From Cydia pomonella (taxonomy: Eukaryota > Arthropoda > Insecta > Lepidoptera > Tortricidae), in the NCBI RefSeq assembly GCF_033807575.1, contig NC_084705.1, forward strand, positions 12,828,019 through 12,892,018: 64,000 bases of DNA, read 5' to 3'. Below the pieces are notes generated by a model. It was not told the DNA's origin, ran no database searches, and saw nothing but the letters and a program-made list of their open reading frames with translations. Below, piece after piece: positions 43,501-55,500 of this stretch. The stretch's first letter is position 1; the number at the start of each line of letters is the position of its first letter. Position numbers and translations under genes: made by a program.

Positions 43501-46500
43501 TGCCATGGAGCAACTGAAGCTTTATGGAAGGGTACTGGAAATGTCCGATGAAGTGAAATATCTAGGTGTAACACTAGATACAGAACTAAACTGGAGGAAG
43601 CATGTCGAGCTTATCACAACCAAGGCGCTGAGAGTGTTTGGAATGTGTAGAACGGCATATGGGAAAACATGGGATTTAAACCCAAAGGTACTAAGATGGA
43701 TCTATACCATGATGGTAAGACCTATCATTTTGTACGGATGCCTGGCATGGTGGCCAAGGACACTAAAGAGCACATGCAGGGAAACCCTTATAAAAATACA
43801 GAGAACAGCATGCATGGCTATTACCGGGAGGTACTGCTAGACCTCCCGCCGCTACATCTGGTGATACAATATGAGGCGCGGAAATCGCTACACAGGCTGG
43901 CTCTAACAGGCCAATGGAGCGATAGCAAGTCAAAGACTAAACACACAAACATGGAATGTGACAATTTCATGGAAAGGATAACGAATATGGGCTGCGATAA
44001 GATGCAACCCAAGTTTGTGTTCCGTAAGAATTTTGAAGTTAAAGTTCCAACAATGGCTGAATGGACCGAAGGTCTTCAAACACCAAATTCGGATGAAAAC
44101 GACATCATATGGTAAACAGACGGGTCCAAGACAGTATCTGCTACGGGGGCAGGCATTTATGCAAATGACATTAGTTGTAGCATAAGCATGGGTAATTACG
44201 CTACTGTCTTCCAAGCCGAGACGTACGCTATAATTGCCTGTGTGCATGAGAATATAGTTAGGCAAACCCAAGGGAAGTATATCTATATATTCAGCGACAG
44301 TCAGGCTGCACTCAAGGCGCTCATGGCGCCCAGAGTGGACTCTAGACTGGTATACAATGGTGTCCAAGCTCTGAACAATCTTGGAAGACAAAATAGAGTG
44401 CAACTGGTATGGATTCCAGGGCACGGGGGATTCATAGGCAATGAAAATGCAGATGAACTTGCCAGAGCCGGATCCGTAAGTGACCACATAGGTCCGGAAT
44501 CATTCGTGGGGCTCTCACAGGGAACCATTAGAACCATTATAATGGTTATCAAAGACCACACTAAGACCAGACACCAAAAAGAATGGGACAGTCTGACGGG
44601 TCTAAAGCACTCAAAGCTTTTCATACAAGGAGTAGACTCCGGTTGGAGCAAAAAGCTATGGAAACTTAGCAGGAAACAACTCCAAATTATAACAGGGGTG
44701 TTTACGGGCCATTATGGGGTCAAAGGGGTTTTGGCCAGGATGGGACACTCCGACAACACCGATTGTCGAATGTGTGGTGAAGAGGAAGAGACAGTAACAC
44801 ACCTAATGTGTGAATGTCACGCCCTTGCCAGACAAAGAATGAAGGACTTTGGAGCAGGCTATCTGGAACCAAAGGAATTCAAAAGGCTACCCATAAGCTC
44901 CATCATCCGGCACATGGAAATGGTCAAAAAAGCTCTTGAGTATTATTATTATTATTATTGTAGTTTGTGGGCCTTTGAATGCCACGTCGACCAGGCATTG
45001 GTCTATTGTGACAGCCCTTTAAAGTTCATTACTGATGCCCGTTGAATCCAGGAAATTCCAGATTCTTTGGGCCGTAATGTTCTGTACCTCATAGGGTTGC
45101 AATACGTGCCGCCCTAGGTGGGTACTTCTTTTTGACATTAGTGGTCCACAGGAGCAGAGAATGTGCATTGCAGTCTCCTCTGACTCATGGCAGAACCTGC
45201 ATGTCGCGTCTTGTTTCTTTCCGATTTGAAACATGTGTTTGTTCAATTTACAGTGTCCAGTCAAAATTCTGGTCACCGCGCAGGCTTTGTGTCTTTTGAG
45301 CCCTAGAAGCTCCCTAGCATTTTTGCTGTTGAACCCTTTGATTAGAGCTTTCGAGTGTTCTTGTCCTTTTACGAACTTCCACCAATCGTTTGCCCTTATT
45401 TTTTCTAAATTGCTGAGCAGTGAATATGCATCCCGTTTTGTGATTCCACAGAACGGTTCTGGGCCGACCAGGGGTGTGTCTGCGCCCTTTCTAGCAAGTT
45501 CGTCCGCTTCTTCGTTTCCGTTAATGTCGGAGTGCCCTGGTACCCATCTAAGTGTGACTTTGTTGGAGTTTGCCAGTGCATTGAGGTTTGTTTTACAGTT
45601 CTGGACTAGTTTTGAGTTTGACTCAAGGGATTCTAGTGCCAGCAGAGCAGCCTGGCTGTCTGAGTTGATGTAGATATGTTGGTGTCGTAGGTTTTTATCC
45701 AGGTTAATCTCCGCACATTTGTTGATGGCGTAGACTTCAGCCTGGAAGATTGAGGCCTGTGTGCCCATGCTGACGCTGGCTCTGAGCTTAGGTCTCTCAC
45801 CATAGATCCCACATCCTACATCAATGCCTTTCTTGGAACCATCCGTGTACCAAATATGACTTCCCTCTTCGACGAACATTTGGTTGTTGGTCCATTTGTC
45901 TCTAGGAGGTATTTCTACTGTGTACAGTTTATTAAACTGACATTCAGTGTGCGTGTCATCGGTGGGCATGCTAAGGGTTCTATTTGCAAAAACCCAGGCC
46001 TTTAGTTTGGTTAATGCTTGAGAGCGCCATTTTGGCCTGTTTAGCGTGCATATTCTGTAGACGCACTGCTTAGCCTCCTTTTGCACCTGCAAGTGGAGTG
46101 GTATAATATCCAGCAGTGCGTCTAGGGCCGCCCCTGGTGTCGAGGAGAAGGCGCCTGTTGCTGTTAAACATGCCGTGCGCTGCAGGCTGTTTAGAGTTTC
46201 TATTGCCGTCTTTTGGTTGGTTTTGTTACACCAGACTGCGGAGGCGTAGGTAATTATGGGCCTCACAACCGCTGTGTATAACCACATAGCAATTTTGGGT
46301 CTTATGCCCCATCTTGCTCCTGCCATTCGACAGCATGACCACATGGCCATTTTCGCTTTTTGTATAATATTTCTTAGGTGAGGGTTCCAAGTTAACTTTT
46401 GGTCGAAAGTGACCCCTAGGTACTTGACCTCGTCTGAGAATGGTATTATTTGTCCATTAAGTCTTGGTTCTGTGAGCTTTTCGAGCTTTCGTTTCCTTGT

Positions 46501-49500
46501 GAATGGTACTATTACAGTCTTGCTCGGATTAATGGACAAGTCATTTTCTCTACACCATTTGAATATTGTGTTTAGAGCTCCTTGCATTAGGTTTGATATT
46601 GTGTGGAGGCAAGGGCCTTTGATGATGACTACAAGGTCGTCGGCATATCCTTGTGTGTCATAGTCTTGGCCTGACATAATTGCAAGAAGTTGGTCCACTG
46701 CCAGGGTCCATAATAGAGGGGAAAGAACGCCTCCTTGTGGGCACCCTTTTGTGGTATAAAATTCATGCTCTATAGTATTGAGGGTCAGAGTGGCTACTCT
46801 GTTCGAGAGCATGCTATGTACCCATCTGGTGGTGGTTTCGTCAACACCCTTTGATTTCATACCATTAAGTATGGTCTCTGTGGGTGTATTGTCGAAAGCT
46901 CTTGAGTAGCTAATGGGTCTTTCCTTAGGGGGCAACTACATAAAATATCCCTATGGGTCGAATTGTATCCACAAGGGCCCCCGGAAATTAGAAGAGCTAT
47001 CCCTTAATTTTAAATGGCACAAACGAAACGCACATTCGTTAGCAGATACTTCTTTGTGAGACAAGATTGCGTTTCGGATAGCAAAAACCAGCCGTCCTAA
47101 GTTGCTTCCACCGCGGTCTCTTACAGCGCTTATAGCTTGCCTTATTGACCTAGAGACCTCTGCGCGTTCAGCTTCCGAGATATAATTTGAGATGTAGTAC
47201 GCCACACCTAAAACTGACCCGCAAGGTTGAAGATCAATATTGGCACGCCACAGTTTTAATAATCTAGAATTGTAGCAGTTTATAATGGTTTCCGAATCTG
47301 TTCTCTTTAAAATATAAAATCTTCTACCATTTCTCACTACTTGCACGTCGTCTAAGATTGTAGTGCTTTCAGACCCTGGTCTCGGGAAAGCGAATCTACA
47401 AACGTTTCAGTTATTTTTATAACAGGTTTGAGTGTGTCGATGTGTTTGCAATTGAACGACTACTTCACACGTTACAACACGATCCAGCAACTGAATTCCT
47501 TCAGGGGTGTCAAAAGCCGGCATGTCAGCACACCACAAAACCATGTGAACGTGAGGTCTACCTCGTAGCTGGAATTCTATGCGCCACCAAAAATCAATAA
47601 TTTTCTTTCCTAAAATCGGATCCTCTTCTCTTCTTAGCCTAGTATACAAAGTGTTTAGGCGCAACATAAATTGTCTTGATAACGTAACTGGGTAGGACTC
47701 AACAAGGTGCTGCTTTTCGAGGAAGGTCAAATCTTCAAAAAAGAAAAATTTAGTCGGCCATCGGCAACTAGCAGGGCCTTTAGCATGTCGGGCCAATTTA
47801 AATCGTTACACGAAAGAGTACTAATGAGGAGGACCTAAATTTTTCACCATGACAAGAAGATCCATAAACGCTTTGTGCATTACCAGGTGCACATTTTGTA
47901 CAACATCTGTGGGCTCAGCTACATCCTTTTTTTTTTTTTTCCAGGGGGGAAAATGCATTCCGCATACCACCCGGGTGCGGGGGATGACCCGAGTGGTTAT
48001 GTGGGACTCCCGTCTAGGCTAATGAGGCCCACGGTATACCCACTAAAAAGCTTTCAGCTACATCCTGACGCAACCGGCCACAGACTGAAACATTTTGTTG
48101 AGCCTTGTAAAGTTCTACTACCGAGAGGGCGTAAAATATATATTCGTTAAGTTGGAACCGTTTGTCATTGCTCATCACTCGAATTTAGTAGTAATCGAGT
48201 GATGTTATTGGAACGGGCCTTTGTTCCCTAAGCCCATTTCAACCATCTGGGAATAACCTTATGCACACTAGCTCTTCCGCTCTTTGCTCTCTCAAAACGC
48301 TGACGGGGCGCGCAGTTTTCCGTTTGAGCTCGTAGATAGGTATGGGTCTCTCTTTTTTTTTTTTTATTGATGATGCGGTCTACGGTGGAGCACGCTTACC
48401 TATGAGATACCTATTTACTCTAGCCTTGAAGAGATTCAGATTGTACTCATACGGAAACACAGACTCGGGCAGGGCATTCCACTCCTTGGCAGTTCGCATA
48501 AGGAATGATGAAGCGAAACGCTTCGTGCGTATTTGTGGAATACCTACCATGAAGCGATGCCGAAGTGCCGATTGTCTGGTAGTCCGATGGTGAAATGGGT
48601 ACTAGCGTGCGTAGCGTGTTCTACGGTATTAGCGTTCGAAAGAACTGGCTGGCTGGCTTGGCTGGTATATTAGTATCAATCGGCATTAGAGCTGTAGTAG
48701 CAAACGCGTGTCCTTCGTGCACAGGATCACTGCTATTCAGATCACCGTCGTTAACTATCTGAGTGTCGTGTTGTTCATTCAGTACTGGCGATGCATTTTG
48801 GATGACCGAAGGTGTTGCATTTACAGCTGTGATACTATACTGCATATCTCGATGGCCTCTAACCTGTAGTGCGACTGCAAGAGGTTGACATAAATCACCT
48901 TGATTAGCAAACTTCATCAACATCGAAGCTCGGTTAGGTGCAACATAACCTTTGGATCCCCGGGAATGTGAGTCAAATAAGTAATATTCTGGGATTTCGA
49001 CATCGGGGGACCGATTGTATTCGACGATTACTTTCATTACCGCCAATGCAATATTCGTTTGACATGTAATAATTCCTTTATCGTGTGTTAAAAAAAATGT
49101 TGAATCCCCGAAGGCAAATTAGGAAAGTATCCTTCAAGAACGTGAGATGGCGCACTCGAATTAACAACTCCAACGACAACATGGGACATGACCAAATTCC
49201 AATGAGGTTAATTAAAGCAAGTGTCGAATATATTGCGCGACCCTTGGTTCATATTATTATAAACTTAACTTTGGTGAGTGGAGTTTTTCCTGATGATTTA
49301 AAAAGGGCGCTAATAAAACCCTTGCATAAAAAAGGTTCTAAACAAGACGTCAATAATTATAGACCTGTTGCATTGTTGCCAAATTTTTCTAAAATATTTC
49401 AAAAAGTTATTTTGAGTAGAATACTGTCATTCTATAAAAAATATAATATTTTAAATAAAAATCAGCTAGGGTTTCAAAAAGGAAAAAATACGACATTAGC

Positions 49501-52500
49501 CATATTTAATTTTTTGCAGCAATTATGGACAGATGTACAAAAAAAAACGACGTCTATTGGGCTCTTTATAGATTTATCCAAGGCTTTTTACTGTGTTTGT
49601 CATAAAGTACTATTAAGGCAGCTCGACCATGTGGGAATTCGAGGGCCTGCTTTAAAACTCATTCGAACTTACCTGACGGATAGGACACAAGCTATCGTAC
49701 TGGACTCATATCAATCGAGATTGTATTTTAATTTTTTAGTATTACTAACCGTGATTTCAGTAATATGGTTGTTACTAAGGTCGATGTCCATAAGTCCAAA
49801 CACATTACTGATCCAATCAGAACAGATACGTGTTGCGCCAGTGTTCTTCAACTCAAGCCGGCGTAGCGACGAGGGCAACTTTGATGATCCTATACAAACA
49901 AATAAGCTGTAAGTGGAAATGCTAACGTAAAAAAAATGTTTTAAGTGAAAATCCGTTTTCACTAAGGTACCAGACGGTAATGAGGCCTACATAACTTCAA
50001 ATAGCTTTATATCGCTATTAATTAAGTACAGATTTTCTAAAACTTCAGCTAATGGAGTTTTTTTTACTTTAGATCATTAAACAAATGAAATACATTAAAT
50101 TTGTTCATGCGTCAGATTTTGTACTACAATTAAAAGATAAATTGAGTACAAAGGTAGCATACTCGTATAAGGTCTGGTAGTTTATTAAGGCCTTAACCAT
50201 TTTTACGATTTCGAAAAAGTGTGAAATCATGAGAACAGCTACAGTAATACCTTTATTTACAAAGCACTCGCTGTTGCTTACGTATTATAATTTCTGTACG
50301 AACAGCTGATTCGTTCCTTTATTGTTATAGGTTTTTAGGCTTCCATGAGCCGTGGCAAAAATACCGCGACAACGCGAGGAAGAAGAAGACTTTAATTAAA
50401 ATAAATAAATATTTGATATAAACTTAATTGAAGGATAATCTTACGGGAAGCTTTAATGATATTGGTATCTCCACACAGCGATCCCAAAGGGTTATTGTTG
50501 GCCTTCAAGGTCACCAGCTTCTCCAACTGCTTCACCGAATTCACGATCGTCGCTTTGTCTAACTTGTTGTGCGATAAGTCAAGCTCTTGCAAGCTGTCCT
50601 TTAGCGGAGTGAACAGCCCTCTGAAACATTTCAGGATTAGACTACAGTATTTTTTTAAATGTAAATATTAAAAAAAAACATAACAAGTAACACTTGCCCA
50701 TGAGCAGTGCTAGACTTACAATGGTAAAGATTCAAGTTTGTTGTAGGCGACCGTAATGTTAGTTAGATGTGCTCCTTTGAACATGGATTTTGGAAGCTCT
50801 GTCAATTCACAGGATTGCAGTGTAAGATATTTTAGTGTCGAGTTTGTAAGCCAATTATTAAGCCTCTTTGATTGCAATGGCATGTAGTATAGACTCATGC
50901 TAACCAGGTTGGGCAGCGAGGATAGTTGCGGCAGCGTAAATATATTTCCTGAATAGTTTTTTACAATCGCTGAGGAGTCTGATAGAAGTAGATATTGCAG
51001 TGAGTGTAGGCGCTCGAGCCAATGTCGGGTATTGTTGTTGTCGTTCCGAAGCACGCGCTCTGCAGCAGGCAATCTCGCATTTATAATTTTAAGGATCTCA
51101 AGCGATGTCGGCAATCGGTTAAGAGCTTCTGGCTCCGGAACAATATCAGTAAGTTTCAGTATCCGCAGTCCCGCTACCTCATCTAGGAAGTTAAAAGAAG
51201 GGCGCGGCGGTTTTAAAGAATGCACTGCACTAATCTCGAGGTTGATTATTTGTAGACCCCTCAAGTGATGAACCTCCAGCTTAGAATCTGCGGGCAACCT
51301 CAGCCTCAGTGTTTTCGTAACAGTGACATTAAACGCTTTCAGAGCAGCGTAGTATGTATCTTGAGGAATCAGGCACTGGTTGAGTGATGCTACTTCTACT
51401 GTCACTGGCCATGAGAAAGCAGGCATTTCGGGGTCATCCAATAACATCGAGGAATATTTGCTTTCACTATCGCACCGCATTTTAAAATAAATTCCATCCA
51501 GAAAGTCTATGATTAGCTCATGACCTGAAATAGATAACAATCTTATAATACAGTGTGTAAATTCAATACGGGTGAATATTTAAACAGTGGTTAGCATAGA
51601 ACCTAAGAAGTATGTATATTAGGATAAATTTTGCTTTAGAGATATTATGAACATTTTAACCATACAAAATAATTCTGTTACAAAATAATAATTTTTAAGT
51701 GTAAAATGCTGCAACTTTGCCATTTAAGCTCAATTTTGCCTATTTCATTTCAATTACGATCTCTCGAATTTGCTTAGTTTTTTCTTGTTTTTTACCATTT
51801 GATAGTAATTTTCATTATTCTGGCAATACATATTTCATATTTTTACAATGGTAACTCCATTGTTGCTCCGCCAGTTACGTATCATAAGTCGGCGTGAGTG
51901 GCAACATTTTTTTAGTGTCTCGCAACTTTTGAATTTTTATCTACGAAAAAGGTGTTTTTTGAGAAGTGGTAACGTCCCAGGGTAAGTAAAGACTGTCTAT
52001 TTCCCGTAAGTTTAATATTTTCAAGAAAAGGACATGATTTCAGCATAATAACGTACTAGGCAATATTGGGCAGTGTTTTGGAAACTTGAATGACACAATT
52101 TTGCCTGGGTCTAGGGCTGTCACTAGCTGAATTTTATAAATGTACAGAAAAGAGTGAAAATAAGCTTGCCTAAACTGCTTAAATTAGTTTATTTATAACA
52201 AGCTTTTTATTAACTTGCAATGTTTGTTTGTTTAAGTCAAATTTTGCAAGTCGATTTTCACCGACTTTCTGTGTGGGTACCTATGTAAATCTGCTGACAA
52301 TGCAATAATAAACTAACGTTAACAAAAAAAACTTATGGGTATTAAAATGAAAATTATAAAAAAAAACTTATTGCTTATCTGTTATTATATTTTTATTGTA
52401 GTTACTTGCAATTGTATATTTATTGTATTATAATTATGTTGTATGTTTACAATCAATTTTCAACCACTTATTAGCGACCAATTGAGGTGTTTGACATACT

Positions 52501-55500
52501 TATGTAACTTGGGTGACAATGCAATGTTTATGGTACCATCGAGATGGTCTGATGATGGAGACCGAAAATAGCAACTTCTATTTTCGGTCTCTCTCATTTG
52601 ATTTGTCTTGCAGTTATCTTTCTTATCGAAATCTGGGTTGTCAGGTGTCAGGTCGATTACAATTGGAGTTCAAAGGTGATGGGTGATTAGAACTTTACAA
52701 TGAAATAGAACTTTACACTATAATAATGCACTGAAAATTAGCAAAATAGTGTATCTGCAATGTACTTGTAATAAAAAATTAAAATAAGTTCAAATTATTA
52801 AATACTAAAAGAAAAAGAAATCAAACAACAATATATTACATTTGTTTGTTGATTATTTTGTAACTAACAATATAAATAGATTTTTTTAATAATAATATTT
52901 TTTTGGCACAACCCTACAGTTAACGATATTTTTGCATAGAAAGTTTGTGGAACCTGCTTAGGGATTGCAAACCGGATTGATTTTCAATCCGGCCGGATCC
53001 GGCCGGATTTTGGCCCTGATCCGGCCGGATCCGGCCGGACCGGATCCGGATTGGTATAGGAATATTTAAGTTAATTAAATAACATATTTTTATAGTTTTT
53101 TGCGTAATACGTATTCCTAAATCTATAATTTGAAGTTAATAAATAACTTCTTAACAATAAAATAGAACTTAGTAGTAAAAAGTGTTACAAATACAATGTG
53201 AATATTACTTTAAAAACAAAATTTTAAATCGGTTTTTTATTATATTTAACTATTTGCAAGTGCTCAAATTTTCGTTTACAATTATAAATTTTATTAGTTT
53301 CTAAAACCTGATGATGGGATGTGGGGTGGAAAATGAAACTTCTTGAAAGGACAAGTTTTTGCAACTGTTCTCTGATTGAATTCTTTGTAACGTTGACATC
53401 CATTCTAGTAACAAAAGAAGATATTTTACTTTTAACGCGCTCCAATATTACCTTGTTCTAATTTTTTCTCCGAGAAAGTAGTAAACTGTAATATATATTT
53501 AAAAAAATTATAATTTACAGAAAAGTATATTGGTAAAATTATAGGGAACGAGACACGACACGATGATCTCATGCGGTAAAAATAATAGAGTGTAGGATAA
53601 AAAAACATCGCGGAAAGGGACTTCCTAAGAAAAGTTACATGGATCAAATAAAGAATTGGCTAGACGTAGAGTAGCACGTACCAGGAGATAAGGAAACTGC
53701 ATAAGATTGGATGAAATTTTAAAGGCAAAAGATAACCTTTTTAACATTAACCTTCTCTTTAGCATAAATTAAAAATGCCTTCCATGGCATCTCCACGCTT
53801 TAATTTTTCCTTCTATTACAGTATTTATATAATCGTCATATCGTGCCACCGATATGAAAGAAGAATAAATCCTCTCCTGTTCCCAGTCATCGTCATAATA
53901 AATATATTTTTATCGCACCAAATTTAAACTTTTTCGTTAGTTTTCTGTTCTGTTCAACTTCATACCTCTCATCCCTCACCCTTTCTTCTTCTAAAACGCA
54001 CAGCGCGTGCTGTATTTAGGCATTATTTTTATTTTACCGGATCCGGTCCGGATCCGGTGATTTTTACCGGATCCGGTAGCTCCCGAAAAGTGCCGGATCC
54101 GGCCGGATTACCGGATCCGCCGGACCGGATTGCAATCCCTAAACCTGCTACAACTTTACCTATTGGATGTGAAAAAAAAAGTATTAAGCTTATGGCCATA
54201 ATTTGACTGTCAGGGACAAGCATAATGTCTCATGCACAAGAGTAAATATTATTGCAAATAGCAACACATTATTTATTGAGATATCCGTCTAGGCAAAGTT
54301 ACGTCTTAGGCCTACAACTTTGCCTGACACTTTGATTGCTTGTAAATCGGGAATACAGTATGATTAGGTAATGAGATTTGAGTCTTATCTGGTAAGGCAT
54401 AGGGTATGTTTTCCGACTAATACTCATGAAACTCATAATGAAAAATAGGTTCACAGATATAAGAAAAAAACGTCCAAATCCAGGCAAAGTTGCAGCGTTT
54501 TACGGTACTATAAAAAGCCCTTATCTCGTAATGTCACGTCATATTATGTCTCGTAATATTTGCAGTACATTGCTGCTCGGTAAATTTTCAAAAATTATTA
54601 CGGGGTCATAATTAAGTGTAACTTAAAAAAAAAGCTTCTTAACTCATTAGTTAAGAAGCTTTTGAACCATTGTTCCACGGATAAATTTATATCTGATTTA
54701 ATTTATCGCCCGTATTGGATTTACACACTGTATTGTTTATTGTTTATTTATTCAGTTTACAATTGTACCTTAACAGCTAAAGCCACAGCGGCACAAATTG
54801 GGAGACAGTAAACATTGAGTACAAAAGTATCTACATAATCACATTATATAATACTACTTACAGGTATACACTCACTCACTCACACTCTCTTACACTCAGT
54901 CATCAGTCATCAGTCGTCCGATTGCACTCACAAACAAGTCACACTCCGGGTGTGCCTCAAGCACGGTGTTGAGTAGATATGTATAATGACTATGAATATT
55001 CTTTTGAAAATTTTGGGTAATTACCCAGGTAATCTACACATAAAATAAAACAGTAGAGATTATAAAGAGGCCAAATCTATTTTTATTAAAAAATTAAAAA
55101 AAACTAATGTGGGGGATATCAGAAACATTTACTTAGGTATTACTTGTACATTTGGGTGATTCGTTGTGTAATTTTAAAAAGTGACCACAGATGGCGTACC
55201 TCTACACATGTTTCTGATACTACGAGTATTTACTATTGACATGACTCATGAGACATGAAACAGAGTTTTCTTTACAATTAATAAAAACCGGCCAAAACCA
55301 CCATGTTCAGTGTAAGGTTCCTATCCGTAGTTACCCGCTTATAGGCTGCCTTGAACGGGGGCTATTAGGTGGTATCCTGAGGGAAGAATTTTAGCAAATT
55401 TTGTGATGCAAAATGATTAATTGATGATGGTTTTTTATTAATTGAGTTAGAGGGGGATGACACAATTTTTATTCTTTCGGAGCGAATATTTTCGAAAATA

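Larger units (their letters stand above)
41784..49080 (-). mobile_element. Decayed Helitron, interrupted by several insertions
   Basis: Minus-strand rolling-circle transposon whose RepHel protein is readable in pieces. From 5' to 3': an N-terminal part with FDSHSRG..GYVAPNRASM (49046-48621); a block around 48290-48100 with IRLFPDG, NGLREQRPVPIT and NEYIFYALSVVELYKAQQNV; the Rep HUH motif HVHMVLW in 47796-47407; the Y2-type region VLGVAYYISNYISEAE in 47346-46951; and the Pif1-like helicase with Walker A VTGGAGIGKIFTLK in 42227-41784. Stops and frameshifts occur, and the Walker A Thr is Ile. Helitron ends (5' TC, 3' CTRR hairpin) were not located. It occupies Toll B intron 4 in the gene's own orientation. 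Confidence 0.8.

Noticed and set aside
46895..46935. First dozen residues of the long minus-strand RT frame
   Set aside because: They are the antisense of the host LINE's end plus the target duplication, not part of the inserted LINE protein.
49729..49912. C-terminal part of the plus-strand RT frame
   Set aside because: It is antisense to Toll B exon 4 and only open by chance. RT similarity stops before it.
49890..49915. Alternative acceptor CTTACAG upstream of Toll B exon 4
   Set aside because: It would insert 23 nt and break the frame. The TTTGTATAG acceptor aligns codon by codon with Toll A exon 4.
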